Source: Aradus depressus
Lineage: Eukaryota > Arthropoda > Insecta > Hemiptera > Aradidae
Assembly: GCA_963662175.1 (NCBI GenBank)
Contig: OY759221.1
Coordinates: 22,059,027-22,123,026 of the forward strand
Length of the DNA stretch: 64,000 nt
Direction: 5' to 3'
Each line of letters starts with the position of its first letter. Position 1 is the stretch's first letter. Below, piece by piece: positions 1 to 10,800 of the stretch. The position numbers and the translations under genes are program-made. The notes below the pieces were generated by a model. It did no database searches. It was not told where the DNA came from and was given only the letters and a program-made list of their open reading frames with translations.

Positions 1-172
1 ATTAAATGCACCAAGGTGAGATCTGGTTTTTGGTGAAAGAAAACAAACTTGTAGAATTTCTGCCAAGCTTTTGGCACTGAGTGTACCTTCTTCAGGGCCT
101 GTATTGACATATATACATTATTAATGAGTTGATGTATGATAGATTTGACATTAAAACTACTAAAACGTGAAC
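1..172. repeat. Left arm of an inverted-repeat element with a hammerhead-like motif
   Basis: The stretch reads as the inverse of 1178-1325: both carry the GGCAGAAATTCTACAAG block, a TATATACATTA run and ATTAAAACTA at the inner edge. On the minus strand, 62-98 shows the module GCC-CTGAAGA, a hairpin (GGTAC/GTGCC), then AAAA and GGC. A LINE 3' end fills the space between the two arms. This is seen directly; assignment to a Penelope-like element is inference. Confidence 0.5.
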
Positions 173-1146
173 CACCTCTTTGGAGCTCTCTGCCTCCCCC
201 AATCCGTCACTCTCCTTCCGTTGCTTCCTTCAAATCCTCACTATCCCAATTCCTCTTCGCTAAACAATCCACTACCCTTTGATGAGTTCTTCATCTGTCT
301 CCCACGTATTTCCCCATTCGTCAACATCAATTATCTAATTATTTAAGTTATTTACTTATCCCATTTTTTTTTTAATTCTTTATTTTCCCATATTTCCTAA
401 ATTATTCTATCATTAGAATTATTTTTCTTCTTCTTTCTCTTCACACATTTTCTATCTAGCCTCTACTTTCTAAAACTAATTTTATTTCAAACTTTGTCTG
501 GGCATGCTTCCTTCTCTTTTATAATTAACCATCATTGTATTATGCTCTGTCAATTTTATTTTTTTCACAATTATATAGATCCTTTTTTACTTACATTCTT
601 CTATTTATAGACACAGGGCGCCGGTAGCTCAGTGGTATGCGTGCTTGTCTTCTGAGCTCAAGAACGTGGGTTCGAAACCCGACCGAGGCCCTTAGTTTAT
701 TTTATCTGGGAGATAAAATAAACTTAAGCACGCCGTTCTTGCGTTAAGCGATGGTCCCGAGCTTGTACAATGTCAGGTACTCGTTAAAGACCCCTGCCCT
801 AGATGAATAAAAATTTAGGGTAGGCAAAATGTAGTTGATGTAGAGTCCCACAGTAGAGTCGGGCTCATGTCCACCAGAGTGACGAAAGAGCGCTCTGGTA
901 GTAGGCCATATGACCTCATAGTTAAAGCCCGGGCATGGGTCATAAAACCTAACCTAACCTCTATATTTATAATTGTCTAGTTTTTCTCCACTGTAGCACT
1001 AATACATTATTTTTGTATTTATTCTTCGTACGTCATAAGGACACTTTATTTTATTGTTTCCCATTTTTTTTTTTGACTCTGTATGTATTTATTCTTGGTG
1101 GATCTTGGTCCCAGAATAATAAAAATTGTTTTCATTTCATTTCATA
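172..1146 (+). pseudogene. 5'-truncated CR1-like LINE 3' end (with a SINE inserted)
   Basis: Bases 172-282 read P-P-L-W-S-S-L-P-P-P-I-R and then SVASFKSSLSQFL before a TGA at 280-282. This is the typical extreme C-terminus of CR1/L2-group non-LTR reverse transcriptases (LWNSLP...SFK..L). A long T-rich 3' UTR follows and ends near 1120-1146 in AATAAAAATT and TTTCATTTCATTTCAT, a short tandem tail usual for such LINEs. SINE A (617-960) is inserted in the UTR. The rest of the element is missing, so it is dead. The clade is inferred from the short tail motif only. Confidence 0.6.
617..960 (+). mobile_element. SINE A, full-length copy
   Basis: The copy begins GGCGCCGGTAGCTCAGTGG, with a pol III A box, and has the B box GGTTCGAAACC about 45 bases later; together they form a tRNA-like head. 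The body contains the family's constant blocks (GTCAGGTACTCGTTAAAGA, GTCGGGCTCATGTCCACC, GAGCGCTCTGGTAGTAGG, AAGCCCGGGCATG). It ends in AACCTAACCTAACCT. It lies inside the 3' UTR of the CR1-like LINE. Confidence 0.9.
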
Positions 1147-1177
1147 AAGCTAATTGTTACTAAACAAATAAGTCACA

Positions 1178-1325
1178 TTTAGTTTTAATGTCATATATTT
1201 GATCTAACATACATCAACTTAGTAATAATGTATATATACATTATATATAATACAGGCCGAAAGCTTGGCAGAAATTCTACAAGTTTGTTTTCTACGACCA
1301 CAAACCTCATCTCGTCTATCTATTG
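1178..1325. repeat. Right arm of the inverted-repeat element starting at base 1
   Basis: The inverse of the 1-172 arm, including ATTAAAACTA in reverse complement, the TATATACATTA block and GCCGAAAGCTTGGCAGAAA. The GAAAGCTTGGC part is the 3' half of the hammerhead-like module; its 5' half has been replaced by AT-rich DNA here. Confidence 0.5.
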
Positions 1326-1399
1326 CATCGTTGGTCAATCCATCCTTAATTGGTGAATGACTGATGTACTGAGAAGTGATTGTAACATAAAAACTTAGT

Positions 1400-1930
1400 C
1401 TGATCTCAAATAAATTTTATTATTTGTGTAAGCCGGCTTTCGAGAATGTCCTCATCATCAGGCTGTCTAATAAAACATTTTTAAAACAAAAAAACACTTA
1501 AAAAGCTAAAATTAATTAATAAAATAAAACCGTGTGATTAATAAAAAAACTACTAAAAAATTAAAAAATGTCATAGATGGGGATAGATACGTTCTTACTG
1601 TCCCCATCTGAGTCACAACTCTATTGTTTAGTAGTTTTTTTTTTGTTTTTTTTTATAGTTGTCTTATTAATCAATTCTAACTGTTTAAATTTTTATGTTT
1701 ACATTTTTTTCCATCAGATAGGCCTGATGATGAGTTCAACCTCGAAAGCCGGCTATCACAAATAAAATCTGTGAGAGGACAGACTATGTGAAATCGTGTT
1801 GTTCAACATGGTGTCCAATAAAAATCCTAAAACAAAAGTAGGAATGATAGTTACAAATTAAATAAATATATAGTTTTGTTAAAAGAAGGCGTGATGATGG
1901 GTGAAACCTCGAAAGCCGGCTAACTTCTAG
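1400..1930. repeat. Cluster of three hammerhead-like modules (GCCGGC family)
   Basis: Three related modules occur at 1429-1463 (-), 1721-1755 (+) and 1889-1922 (+). The first two read CTGATGA, a GAG...CTC hairpin, GAAAGCCGGC and then CTTAC or CTATC; the third has TGATGATGGG in place of the first part. Each is followed by an AATAAAAT-like block. The core order matches a hammerhead ribozyme with a very short palindromic stem III, as reported for Penelope-like elements. Catalytic competence is not shown; the UH cleavage dinucleotide is doubtful in the second copy. Confidence 0.5.
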
Positions 1931-2887
1931 TAGTAAAAAAATATCACTTTTCTTGAGCGTCAGCCTGACATATTTTCAAGTAGAAGGTGGTACATATAGA
2001 AAATGGTGCATTTCTGGGCATACTTTGTCTAAAGGTGCACTAATGCCCAGGTCTGTACTCAAGTCGCCTGACAGAGCAGCCACTCAGATTAGTGAATGAT
2101 ACGTTGGCAAAAATACATTATTTCTTTTGGCAAGCTTGAGAGGTTTTGTAAGAGTAACTCAGTTATTCAACCTAGTGTTTTAAATAACACAAATAATTAT
2201 TTAAAATAACTTGAAATCGACTTCATAAGTCAACAATTTTAGTTGATACACAAACATGGTGACATAGGAACTTTGTTTACCTATGTTTGTGGAGACTTCT
2301 TGTGTTATCAAGAACCATGCTAGCACCTCAGTGTTAGATTGCTCGTCTAGTGAGAATAACACCATACTAGATTTAAAAATTACCTTTAATTGATTCAATT
2401 TGAATTGGCAGCTGAGTGAAACTGGCTCCCTTCCCCTTTCATACCCCCACTCTATATTTTTCTTGTTGCTATTGTAGTCAATAAATCTTAAATGTTCCAA
2501 TATGGCGGCAGAATTTCCATACCATTAGGAGTATCGTTGATTTCTATTCTACTGATGACACACTGTCATTATACAAAAATAAATCAAATCCCCAGAAGAA
2601 ATAGAACTTACTTTTTCCCCATACTTTTAATATTATAAATGAATAAGCCATAAACCACATTTCGAATTGATGGATTTGATCACCTTGAATAAAAAATTAT
2701 AAGAAACAAACATTTCAAAATAAGACTTGACTAACATGAAAGGGAGATTACAGTGTGAAAATATTTTTTGTCATTTCACGCAATGACCAATCAATTCTAC
2801 CACATTGTATAATTGTTATTTATGTATGTAATTTATGTAAGGGCTGTGTTTTATACATTTTACAACGCAGCATTTGTTTTATTTTGA
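1931..2887. other. No recognised gene or repeat
   Basis: AT-rich sequence without a convincing exon. The 99-codon minus-strand frame at 2201-2500 has no recognisable domain, and its composition matches non-coding DNA. Confidence 0.5.
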
Positions 2888-3194
2888 GGGCGTAGGTAGC
2901 TCGAGAGATAGCGTTCTTGCCTACTAAGCTCAAGATATCGGTTTCGAAAACCGGCCGAGGCCCTTAGCTTTTGGGAGGTGAAAAAACATTGAGTATGCCG
3001 TTATTACAAATAGAACTTACAATGTCAGGTACTCGTCAAAGATCCCCTACTATTGGTAAATAAATCTAAGTAGACAAAATTTAGTACTTCCACAGTAGAG
3101 TCGAGCTCATGTCCACCAGAACAGGAAAGAACGCTCTGGTAGTAGGCGATATGACCTTGTAGTTAAAGCCCGGGCATCACTCACAATAACTAAT
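2888..3194 (+). mobile_element. SINE A, diverged copy
   Basis: Begins GGGCGTAGGTAGCTCGAGAG and keeps the B-box region GGTTTCGAAAACC, the TGTCAGGTACTCGTCAAAGA block, the GTCCACCAGA block and AAGCCCGGGCAT. It ends in ACAATAACTAA rather than AACCT repeats. Many substitutions mark it as old. Confidence 0.8.
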
Positions 3195-3419
3195 TGTTTT
3201 ATTTAATGGATAGCTCATATTATGATTTCGGTCTTGAGTTTTTATTTTAAAACTGTATTCTCAAATGCCGACCACCACTGGAGACCATTTCGACGTAAAA
3301 ACGTCTATTCGCTCGTTAAGCACAGTGATAGCTGGTCAAACTTTCTTGTGTTACAAAATACCGTCAGATTTCAATCAATAATAACTACGAGACTAATAAT
3401 GCGATAACAACGGTTGAGG

Positions 3420-3945
3420 TCACAATGAATAGAGCATGTCTGTACGTGTTTCATGTACGATGTTTGTTTTGCCTGTGGACGTTATCGGGCTAGTGTGGGC
3501 GCCGGCGGATGATTGTTGCGAATTAGCGTTGTGTAAAATTAGAAATTAGTGTAGCATGATAACGCGTTTAGATAGGACGTTGATTCGGGTGTCATTGTAA
3601 AGAGCTTGAGGAGCACTACTAGGACTCAAAGTGAAACAATAAAAATATTAGCTGAAATATATGTAACAATCGGTATTAAATCGAAAATTGCAAAAAAATT
3701 AAAGATGTCGTCTCATATGAATCGTAAATATGCGCGGAATTATAGAAAACGCAAATCAGAGGAATGCTCGCATCAAAAGGAATTTAAAAAACCTAAAAAG
3801 TCTAGCGCCGAGCAAATGCAAGAGCTACGGCAGCATCGAAAAGAAAAAGAAAAATGATTTTATCCCGACGTTTTCACGGAAAATCTACGGCGTGGACTTT
3901 GACTACGCCTTAATGTTTTTAAAATTTTCCATTGATTTATTAATT
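3420..3945 (+). pseudogene. Possible 5' end of a Helitron-like coding element
   Basis: A GC-richer leader (3430-3600) is followed by an 83-codon open frame from 3606. That frame ends in a basic stretch, KKSSAEQMQELRQHRKEKE. This resembles the short basic start (S-A/T-E-x-x-R/Q-x-x-R) of Helitron/PIF1-helicase polyproteins in insects, and the similar peptide at about 43950-44020 (TSTERVRQFRVRQKQ). No Rep or helicase domain follows, so any element is truncated. The link rests on a short low-complexity peptide. Confidence 0.3.
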
Positions 3946-4532
3946 ATTTAAAAAAATCATAACAACTTACAGTTTACAATCACGAAAATAACTTTAATTT
4001 TTTGAACGAACTGAAAGATGTTTAGTTTCTTGTAGTGTAGTCGATCAAAAGTAATGTGAGTTTTTTTCTTTAAAACAAAATTTAAAGAAAGAAAAATTAA
4101 CATAAATTATTTCATTTTCTTTTAGTGTGTAAGAATAATAAATGTGGAATAATTGTTTTTGTTTTTTTTAATTACAGAAAAAACAAAAAAAAAAACAATG
4201 TTTTTGTACATAACCAGGAGGATCTTAAGAATATGTTCGGATGTAAAATATTTACACTAATGTTTAAACTTTATAAAAATGTTTAAACTTTATACTGACA
4301 GTTGCACACTACTTAAACTATTTATACATATGTAGCAATAGTCCATGTATGTAAATATATTTCAGTTTGATAACCGGGAGGGTGGACAATATATAACAAA
4401 CAGAAATTTGCAATGGGAATGGGATGCTTTTTTGTTATAATTCTGAATAGGGTGTACAAATAGTGATTGCTATGCATGGCTAAATAGCACCTAACAATTG
4501 TGGTCTTCCATTATCTTTCTATACATATGTAC

Positions 4533-4566
<34 letters not shown>

Positions 4567-5053
4567 GTTTTTTTTTTTAAATAAAATGAGTACAGTAAAT
4601 TGTTTGCAGTTATATATGTCCCAATTATTTCTCAAATCATATTAACGTTAAACGTTCCGGGGGACACCTCCCCCTAACTATATATATTTTTTTTAATGTA
4701 AACAAAAAATTAGTAATCGTATTATTTGTTATAATTAATACATAAATTAACAGAACACACATATAATATATCAACTTGTTTAAAAAATTTTCACAAAACT
4801 TATATGGTATATTTATTTTTTCCGTATTAACATCTTTATTGGCTATTTACAATGGTAAAAATAAAACCATGAGTAAAGATGACATTGATAAATAATAAAT
4901 GGCAATATTTACAAAGATAAGTGAATGTAAGAAAGAATAATAATAATAATGATAATTAATAAAACAAATATATAAATAAATATAAAAAAGTCTCTATAAA
5001 ATGGTTAACTATATGTATAAAATAATATTTATATACAATAAGTAAAATATATA
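3946..5053. other. AT-rich spacer with a (TA)n tract and a LINE-tail-like block
   Basis: Contains a (TA)n-type tract around 4528-4566. A block near 4840-4950 (TTATTGGCTATTTACAATGG, AATGGCAATATTTACAA) loosely resembles the repeat at 22730-22850 and 34300-34470. No gene is visible. Confidence 0.4.
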
Positions 5054-5810
5054 CAGTAAACTCCCGATTATCCGCGGGATTGACTGCCGTGGATACCGCG
5101 GATAATCGAATTTCGCGGATAAGCCGCAAAATTGCCGATAATGGTTAAACAAAGGCCGAAGGCACTAAAAAAACAACACACAAGTAGTGCTTTAAATAAG
5201 TTTATTGTACAATAAAAGGACGTACCTGATAACAAAACTCAATCAATGTCATGTAGGTTATTAAAAAGTCATGTTTACTGTTTAACAAAAAAGTCAGTCA
5301 TTTGCTTTTGCTTTTTCGTAGTGAAACACTTTATCTTTATTTGTGATTTGAGTTTTCTCAACCAACTTGTCACAAAATGATGCGTCGTCTTGCTCTTCAA
5401 GGTATTGAATAATGCTGTCAATGTGTCCTAATGATGCATCACGTGCAGATGACTCACTGGTCAGGCGATTCACTCACACGCTAAGTAAGCAAACATCTGC
5501 AGTGCCGCTAGTCGCGTCCAAAACTGCTGAAGTACACACTACGTATATACCGATATATGTACTGCACAGTAATACTGAACTACATAAACGTTTTGTACTG
5601 TACATACATTATTAAGTGTACTGTACTGTATGTATATTTGTGATTTACTATTTTTATTACGTTTAAGTATGTATTTAGTAACTTCATTTCAATTTTTGTG
5701 AAATAATTTTCGGTTTCAAAACCTTCCTTTTTTATAAAAATGCCTCTTACAGACACCGCGGATAATCCGCAAAGCGGATAAACCGCCCGCGGATAATCGA
5801 GAGTTTACTG
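5054..5810 (-). mobile_element. pogo/Tigger-like transposon, internally deleted
   Basis: The ends are inverted repeats: CAGTAAACTCCCGATTATCC at the left and GGATAATCGAGAGTTTACTG at the right. Both are flanked by a TA duplication (5052-5053 and 5811-5812). TA targets and CAGT-plus-ATCCGCGG ends are characteristic of pogo/Tigger elements of the Tc1-mariner superfamily. Only the C-terminal part of a transposase survives (5294-5467, minus strand), so this 757-bp copy is a deletion derivative that would need transposase from elsewhere. Confidence 0.85.
5294..5467 (-). pseudogene. C-terminal remnant of a pogo-like transposase
   Basis: The minus strand reads RLTSESSARDASLGHID, then SIIQYLEEQDD, and ends YEKAKAND before a TGA at 5294-5296. 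The acidic, helical tail and its place just inside a pogo-type terminal repeat support the call. The catalytic DDE core and the N-terminal DNA-binding region are absent. Confidence 0.6.
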
Positions 5811-5999
5811 TACCTACAAAGAGGAAATTAATTTCATAAATTACAAGTGTTGATCATGTTCGGAGGAACAACATTTTCATATTAATATCCAATCTACTGA
5901 TAATGTCCTATTGTCTCTACTTTGGAATCAAATGTAGTGATTTCTGATGTTCCTAACAAAGAAAATAATGAAAAGTGACATTATTTCAGAGATATTGTG

Positions 6000-6625
6000 A
6001 AATAATTCAAATGAACTTGAATAAAATAAAACTAGTTTATTTGTGGTATTGTCTAATTTAAAAGTCACAGAATGTATATACATGGGAGTACTTTCGGTAT
6101 TTCTACCATCCTCAGCCGAAAGCATATAAGCATAAATCTTATCTCTTATGCTTTAGGCTGAGGATGGTAGAAATACCGAAAGTACTCCCATGTATATATC
6201 GCACCCCCAGCTCAAGACTATCGTAACTCAAAAAAGCTAGTTTGTGGGAAAACAAGATTTAAGATTTTTATTTCTTCTCCCTTTTTCTATATCTCTGTTT
6301 TTCTCGTTTGCTCTACATTCATGTGATAAATTCAAGAGTAGCGTAAGTCAAAATCCGATACTATTGCACTAAACAATTTAAGAGACATTTATTAATGTAA
6401 GACTATTTGTTGTAAATAATAATAGTGACATATTACATTTTGAGTTGCAATACTATAGCACCGTATAGAGTTTACAATGAAGAATCTTAACTGTATATAA
6501 CTCAAAAATGAATTTTTTTGAGTTACGATAGTCTTGAACTGGGGGTGCGATATATTCTGTGAAATTAGACAATACCTCCAATAAACGAGTTTTATTTCAT
6601 TCAAGTTCAACGAAAATAATGTTAA
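6000..6625. repeat. Hammerhead-like inverted-repeat element interrupted by a MITE
   Basis: The left part (6010-6130) and right part (6147-6198 plus 6551-6620) are inverse copies sharing TGGGAGTACTTTCGGTA, CAAGTTCA-type and AGACAATACC-type blocks. The plus-strand module at about 6151-6182 is CTGAGGA, a GGTA/TACC hairpin, then GAAAGTAC. Related arms occur at 31374-31570 and 53411-53483. The right arm is split by the MITE at 6199-6550. Confidence 0.6.
6199..6550. mobile_element. 352-bp MITE with 37-bp terminal inverted repeats
   Basis: The ends begin TCGCACCCCCAGCTCAAGAC and, on the other strand, TCGCACCCCCAGTTCAAGAC. They match over about 37 bp with one difference and are flanked by TATA (6195-6198 and 6551-6554). 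Removing the insert with one TATA rejoins the hammerhead-like repeat it interrupts, which supports a real insertion. There is no coding capacity. The superfamily is not identified. Confidence 0.75.
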
Positions 6626-6986
6626 CAAATGAACAAAAATAAAATAAGCAAATAAATAAAACTGTTTGCATCTAAAAGTTAAGTGATAAATCCCGAAATA
6701 AAAATAATATTAATGGATCAAAAAATTAAAAAATCGCGTAAGATGTTTGTTTCACTTCTGACGTATGTTCCAAGCATACGTACACATAGTTTTTTTTATG
6801 TATAATGGAAGATCACATATGTATAACATCCCTCACAATACACATCTAACTTTATTATGGGTTTATTGACTGCTTATTCAGGGATGGAGGTTCATCATTT
6901 TTTTTTTTTTTGTGTTAATATTTATTTAATTATATTTATTATAAATTTGTTGTTGCTAACACATTGTGGGTGTGTGTGTATGAAAG

Positions 6987-7148
6987 GCGGTGGTGGTGGT
7001 AAGGTAACTGAAGGCGGGGGCACTGCCCAAGGGCGGCTCGCTATTAAGCTGGAGAGTGCCGATCCAGTGAGTGAAGGAGGATCTCTCACCACCTACGTAG
7101 ATTCCACGACCACCTCATCCTCTAGACCCTCTGACCAACAAATCCCTC
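6987..7148 (+). CDS. Hr3: Hr3 hinge exon
   Basis: This GC-richer frame encodes a glycine-rich start, then [16 protein letters not shown] and [13 protein letters not shown], matching the kind of hinge sequence that precedes the Hr3 LBD. A CTAAC branch-like site lies about 30 bases before the chosen acceptor (AG at 6985-6986). The donor is C|GTAAGG at 7149. The one leftover base (C) joins the AT at the start of the next exon to give His, so phases fit. An alternative acceptor (AAG near 7012) would shorten the exon. Confidence 0.75.
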
Positions 7149-7801
7149 GTAAGGACTCCTCTTTCTAACATAATTTTCTTAATATTTCCCGAAAGTCCAA
7201 AATAACAAATAACGGGAAAGCTAAATTATGTTGAAATATTATATTAAAATTTGTGGTTTCCTGTTTCATATCGATATCAGTTTATAGATAAATAAACCTG
7301 GGTAGGCAAAATTTAGGACTCCCATGTAGTTGAGCTCTTGTCCACCAGAGCGACAAAAGAGCGCTCTGATAATAATATTAATAATAATAAATTTATTTCC
7401 GTTAAACCAATACATTGTAATAGGATACGTCAAAAGAATTTATACATTAAGATAGCTTATATATTAGTATATAACTAATTGAGTCTAACACATCTATGAT
7501 TAGTAGTAATAACAAAACCATTAAAAAAGTAAAATGAAACTAATAAAAACTGAACAAATAAATACTTAAAAATATATGAGTACATAAACAAAATTAATAC
7601 ATGATACGTTTATAATAAGTAGCCACATTTTTCAATTTAATAAAAATTAAGATAACTATTTTTTTTTTTTTTAAACTTTGGAAGTGTCTTTATCTCAACG
7701 ATGTTTCGGGACGTTCTTACGTCCCATCATCAGGTCCCAATGTGCGAGATATAGAAAAGAAAAAAAAAACATTGTAACTATAACAATATATGAAAAATAA
7801 G

Positions 7802-7855
<54 letters not shown>

Positions 7856-10800
7856 CAATTATAAATGAATGTATAAAAATGTCTAAATAAAAAAATATAT
7901 ATAAATGAATAAATAAAACAATAACGTACATTGGACCGACCTGTAAGGTGTGGAGGAACTCAGCCCAAAAAATAACAATGAAAGCTTTGTATCAAATAAT
8001 GTTTTTGGATATGAAACACAATTCTTTATTGTGATTATATTTATTCTTTTTGAACAGTGAGAATTAAATTACAATTTCCGTGTATAAGGTTTCCTCTAAA
8101 ATGAACATTTTTAGTTGAAATTTAAATTTTTTTATTGTATCTATTGACTTCAAGAAGTGGGGAAGGGCATTGAATTAATTAATTCCTTTTGTAGATAGTA
8201 GGCGATATGACCTCGTAGTTAAAGCCCGGGCATGTGTCACAATAACTAAGTATTTAATTAATATTACCTGAAAATGCTAACCATCCCATAATTTAATTTT
8301 ATGTTAATTTCACAGTTACTTCGCTAGCAATAGGCTGCAAACCCCTGCTCTAAATATACAATGGATTATCTTTGTAACCCAAAATTTAAATTTAATTGAG
8401 ATACGTATTGTTATAGAAATGTTTTGTTTTGAAGCTACCGTATTGATCTGTTCTTTGGAAGTAAAATAGGATATATTAATAGAATGGAGCTTATTTTCCG
8501 TTAAAATATTATATTGAGTTCCAGAATTTCATGGCTTCCTATTTCATATCAGACATTTTCCTTTGTGTTTAATATCGTTAAAAAATCTAAAAGGAAAAAC
8601 ATAAGTCCCAAGGAAATATTAAGATAGAGAGACAATTTATTTTCAATTGAATATAAATTCTAGTTGCTATTTTGTTGTATCAAAGACTTCAGTTGTATTA
8701 TTGTTTTCAATTCATTCATATAAAAGTAATTTTAAGTATAAATACCTCTTATACAGTTAATATATGTAAATATTGTACGAAAAAGATATTCGAAAAGATA
8801 GAATCTAAATATTTTGATTAAACAATAACGAACATCAGTGTCTATGATATAGAAATCGTATCACTTCAGTTTATGTCACTGAAATTGCATATAATTCTTA
8901 TGTACATATGATCCATCTGCACTTGTTACTAATGTACCTAAAATTTTACAACGTTTGACAATTTATTATTCGTTTTGAACCAATGTCGAATCTATGTTTG
9001 ATTTTGAATTTTATAAGAAGTATTTTATCGTCTTACAAAGGTAAACATATCTAGCATATTTTTTTTTATATTTAAACTTTTTTTTAAAACTAAACAATTA
9101 CTCTTGGAACAAAAAAAATTGGAACATATAAGTCAAGTGACCATACCGACTCTCCAGATCTTCCCGTAGGTAGATTTCTATCTTAATTCTTGTCCTCTTC
9201 CAGGATTTCAACTTGATTCCTGTTCTTCTTCCCCTGATTGTTCCAGATTTTCCGATTCTTCAGGCTACAAATTAATATATATATTAATTAATTTTTTTTT
9301 TAATGCACCCTTGCATGGCTTTTTTTGAAAGGGCTTTACAAGTAGTATATATATATAGGTATACTAAATTAAATACTTAAAATGATGGGAGATGGTTGCT
9401 TTAATAATACACTGAGATGCCTATTATAGTAATACATAAAAAAAACATATATTATGAAGTATGTAATATGTTGAAAGCAGGTTGATTCAACCGTTTCAAA
9501 AAATAATTAAGCCCATTGACAACCTACAGATCTGTAAGTTTTTACAGTTTCTTATTTATTTACCTACCATGTAATTATTTATATTTATATAAATGAAACA
9601 AAAAATTAAAATAATAACAAACATTTTAATTGTACAAATGTTGGGTTTTGTGTGACTTGAAAAGAGAAATCTTTCGCAATATTTTTAAGGAGGAAAAAAC
9701 AATTTCAAAAATTGAACACCGTAATTTTATATTTTGAATATGAGTTTATGTTATTTATTGTTTTATATTTTGGGTAATTCAGTAAGCAGTAGAGAGTTAA
9801 GTTGCGTCAATTTATTTGTAAGTACGTAAGTACTATGATTTTTTTATGGCTTCTAAAATATATATCGTAAGCAAATAGTATTTTCAGGCAGATGGTATCT
9901 GCTTAGACAGTATTTGTTCTTATTTTTCAACTTTCAAAATCGTTTGACTTGAATAATACATAGAAAATCAAAATGATCCACTATAGAAATGTTTATTGAA
10001 TTCTAATTTTAGAAATAAGATGGTTTCTGACTAGTATTAAAATTAGTCACTTATGTCGTATCAATATAATTAAAGTATAGTTTTACAAAAAAGTTGTTAT
10101 TTGATTACTATTAAAGTTAATAACTTATTTCGGTCCATATGTCAAAACAGTATTAAACCTTCCCATCGTCCTTACTAAGCAGCATTACTGGTTCTTGGTT
10201 ACTAAAAGTTAAAATCTATTTTAATGTATAATAACGTATTATGTAACATAATATTTAATAAACAAACTGCGAAACCTCGTCGAAAGATTACAGGTAGGGT
10301 TGCCACCCTTACATTATTATAAAGTATTGTACCTTATTTCGGGTAATTTTACTCTATTCTTTATGAAAACAATAAAGTCCGCAAAAATACTTTATTTCGC
10401 ATGATTTGATTTCTCTGGGATTTATTTTACATATAATATACAAAAAAAGGTTGGCAAGTATTTAATAAGACTCATGATGAGTTTTTCTGTGGTAAATAGC
10501 AAATGGCGAGACGAAAGAAACAAAGCGTCTCTGAATCTGATAAAAATTGAATTACTTATTTACTTTAACTTAAATATAGACTGTATGAGGGCGCCGGTAG
10601 CTCAGTGGTATGCGTGCTTGCCTTCTGAGCTCAAGATCGTGGGTTCGAAACCCGACCGAGGCCTTTTAGTTTATTTTATTTGGGAGGTAAAATAAACTTA
10701 AGCACGCCGTCCTTCGGATGGGACGTTAAGCGATGGTCCCGAGCCTGTACGATGTCAGGTACTCGTTAAAGACCCCTAACCTAGGTGAATAAAAATTTAG

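Larger units (their letters stand above)
7287..8255 (+). mobile_element. SINE A fragment split by a LINE insertion
   Basis: Bases 7287-7368 carry the SINE blocks GGTAGGCAAAATTTAGGACT, GTCCACCAGAGCGAC and GAGCGCTCTG. The sequence resumes at about 8195 with AGTAGGCGATATGACCTCG and AAGCCCGGGCATG, ending in AATAACTAAG. The intervening LINE (7368-8194) was therefore inserted into an existing SINE copy. Confidence 0.75.

Noticed and set aside
617..690. tRNA gene (A and B boxes present)
   Set aside because: The head recurs more than 20 times attached to the same 270-base body; acceptor-stem pairing is poor. It is a SINE promoter, not a tRNA gene.
2201..2500. 99-codon minus-strand frame
   Set aside because: No domain, no splice or promoter context, and base composition like non-coding DNA.
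9130..9265. Pyrimidine-rich block with CAG-like acceptors, considered as an Hr3 hinge exon
   Set aside because: No open frame with compatible phases, and the 6987-7148 exon already joins 11716 in phase.
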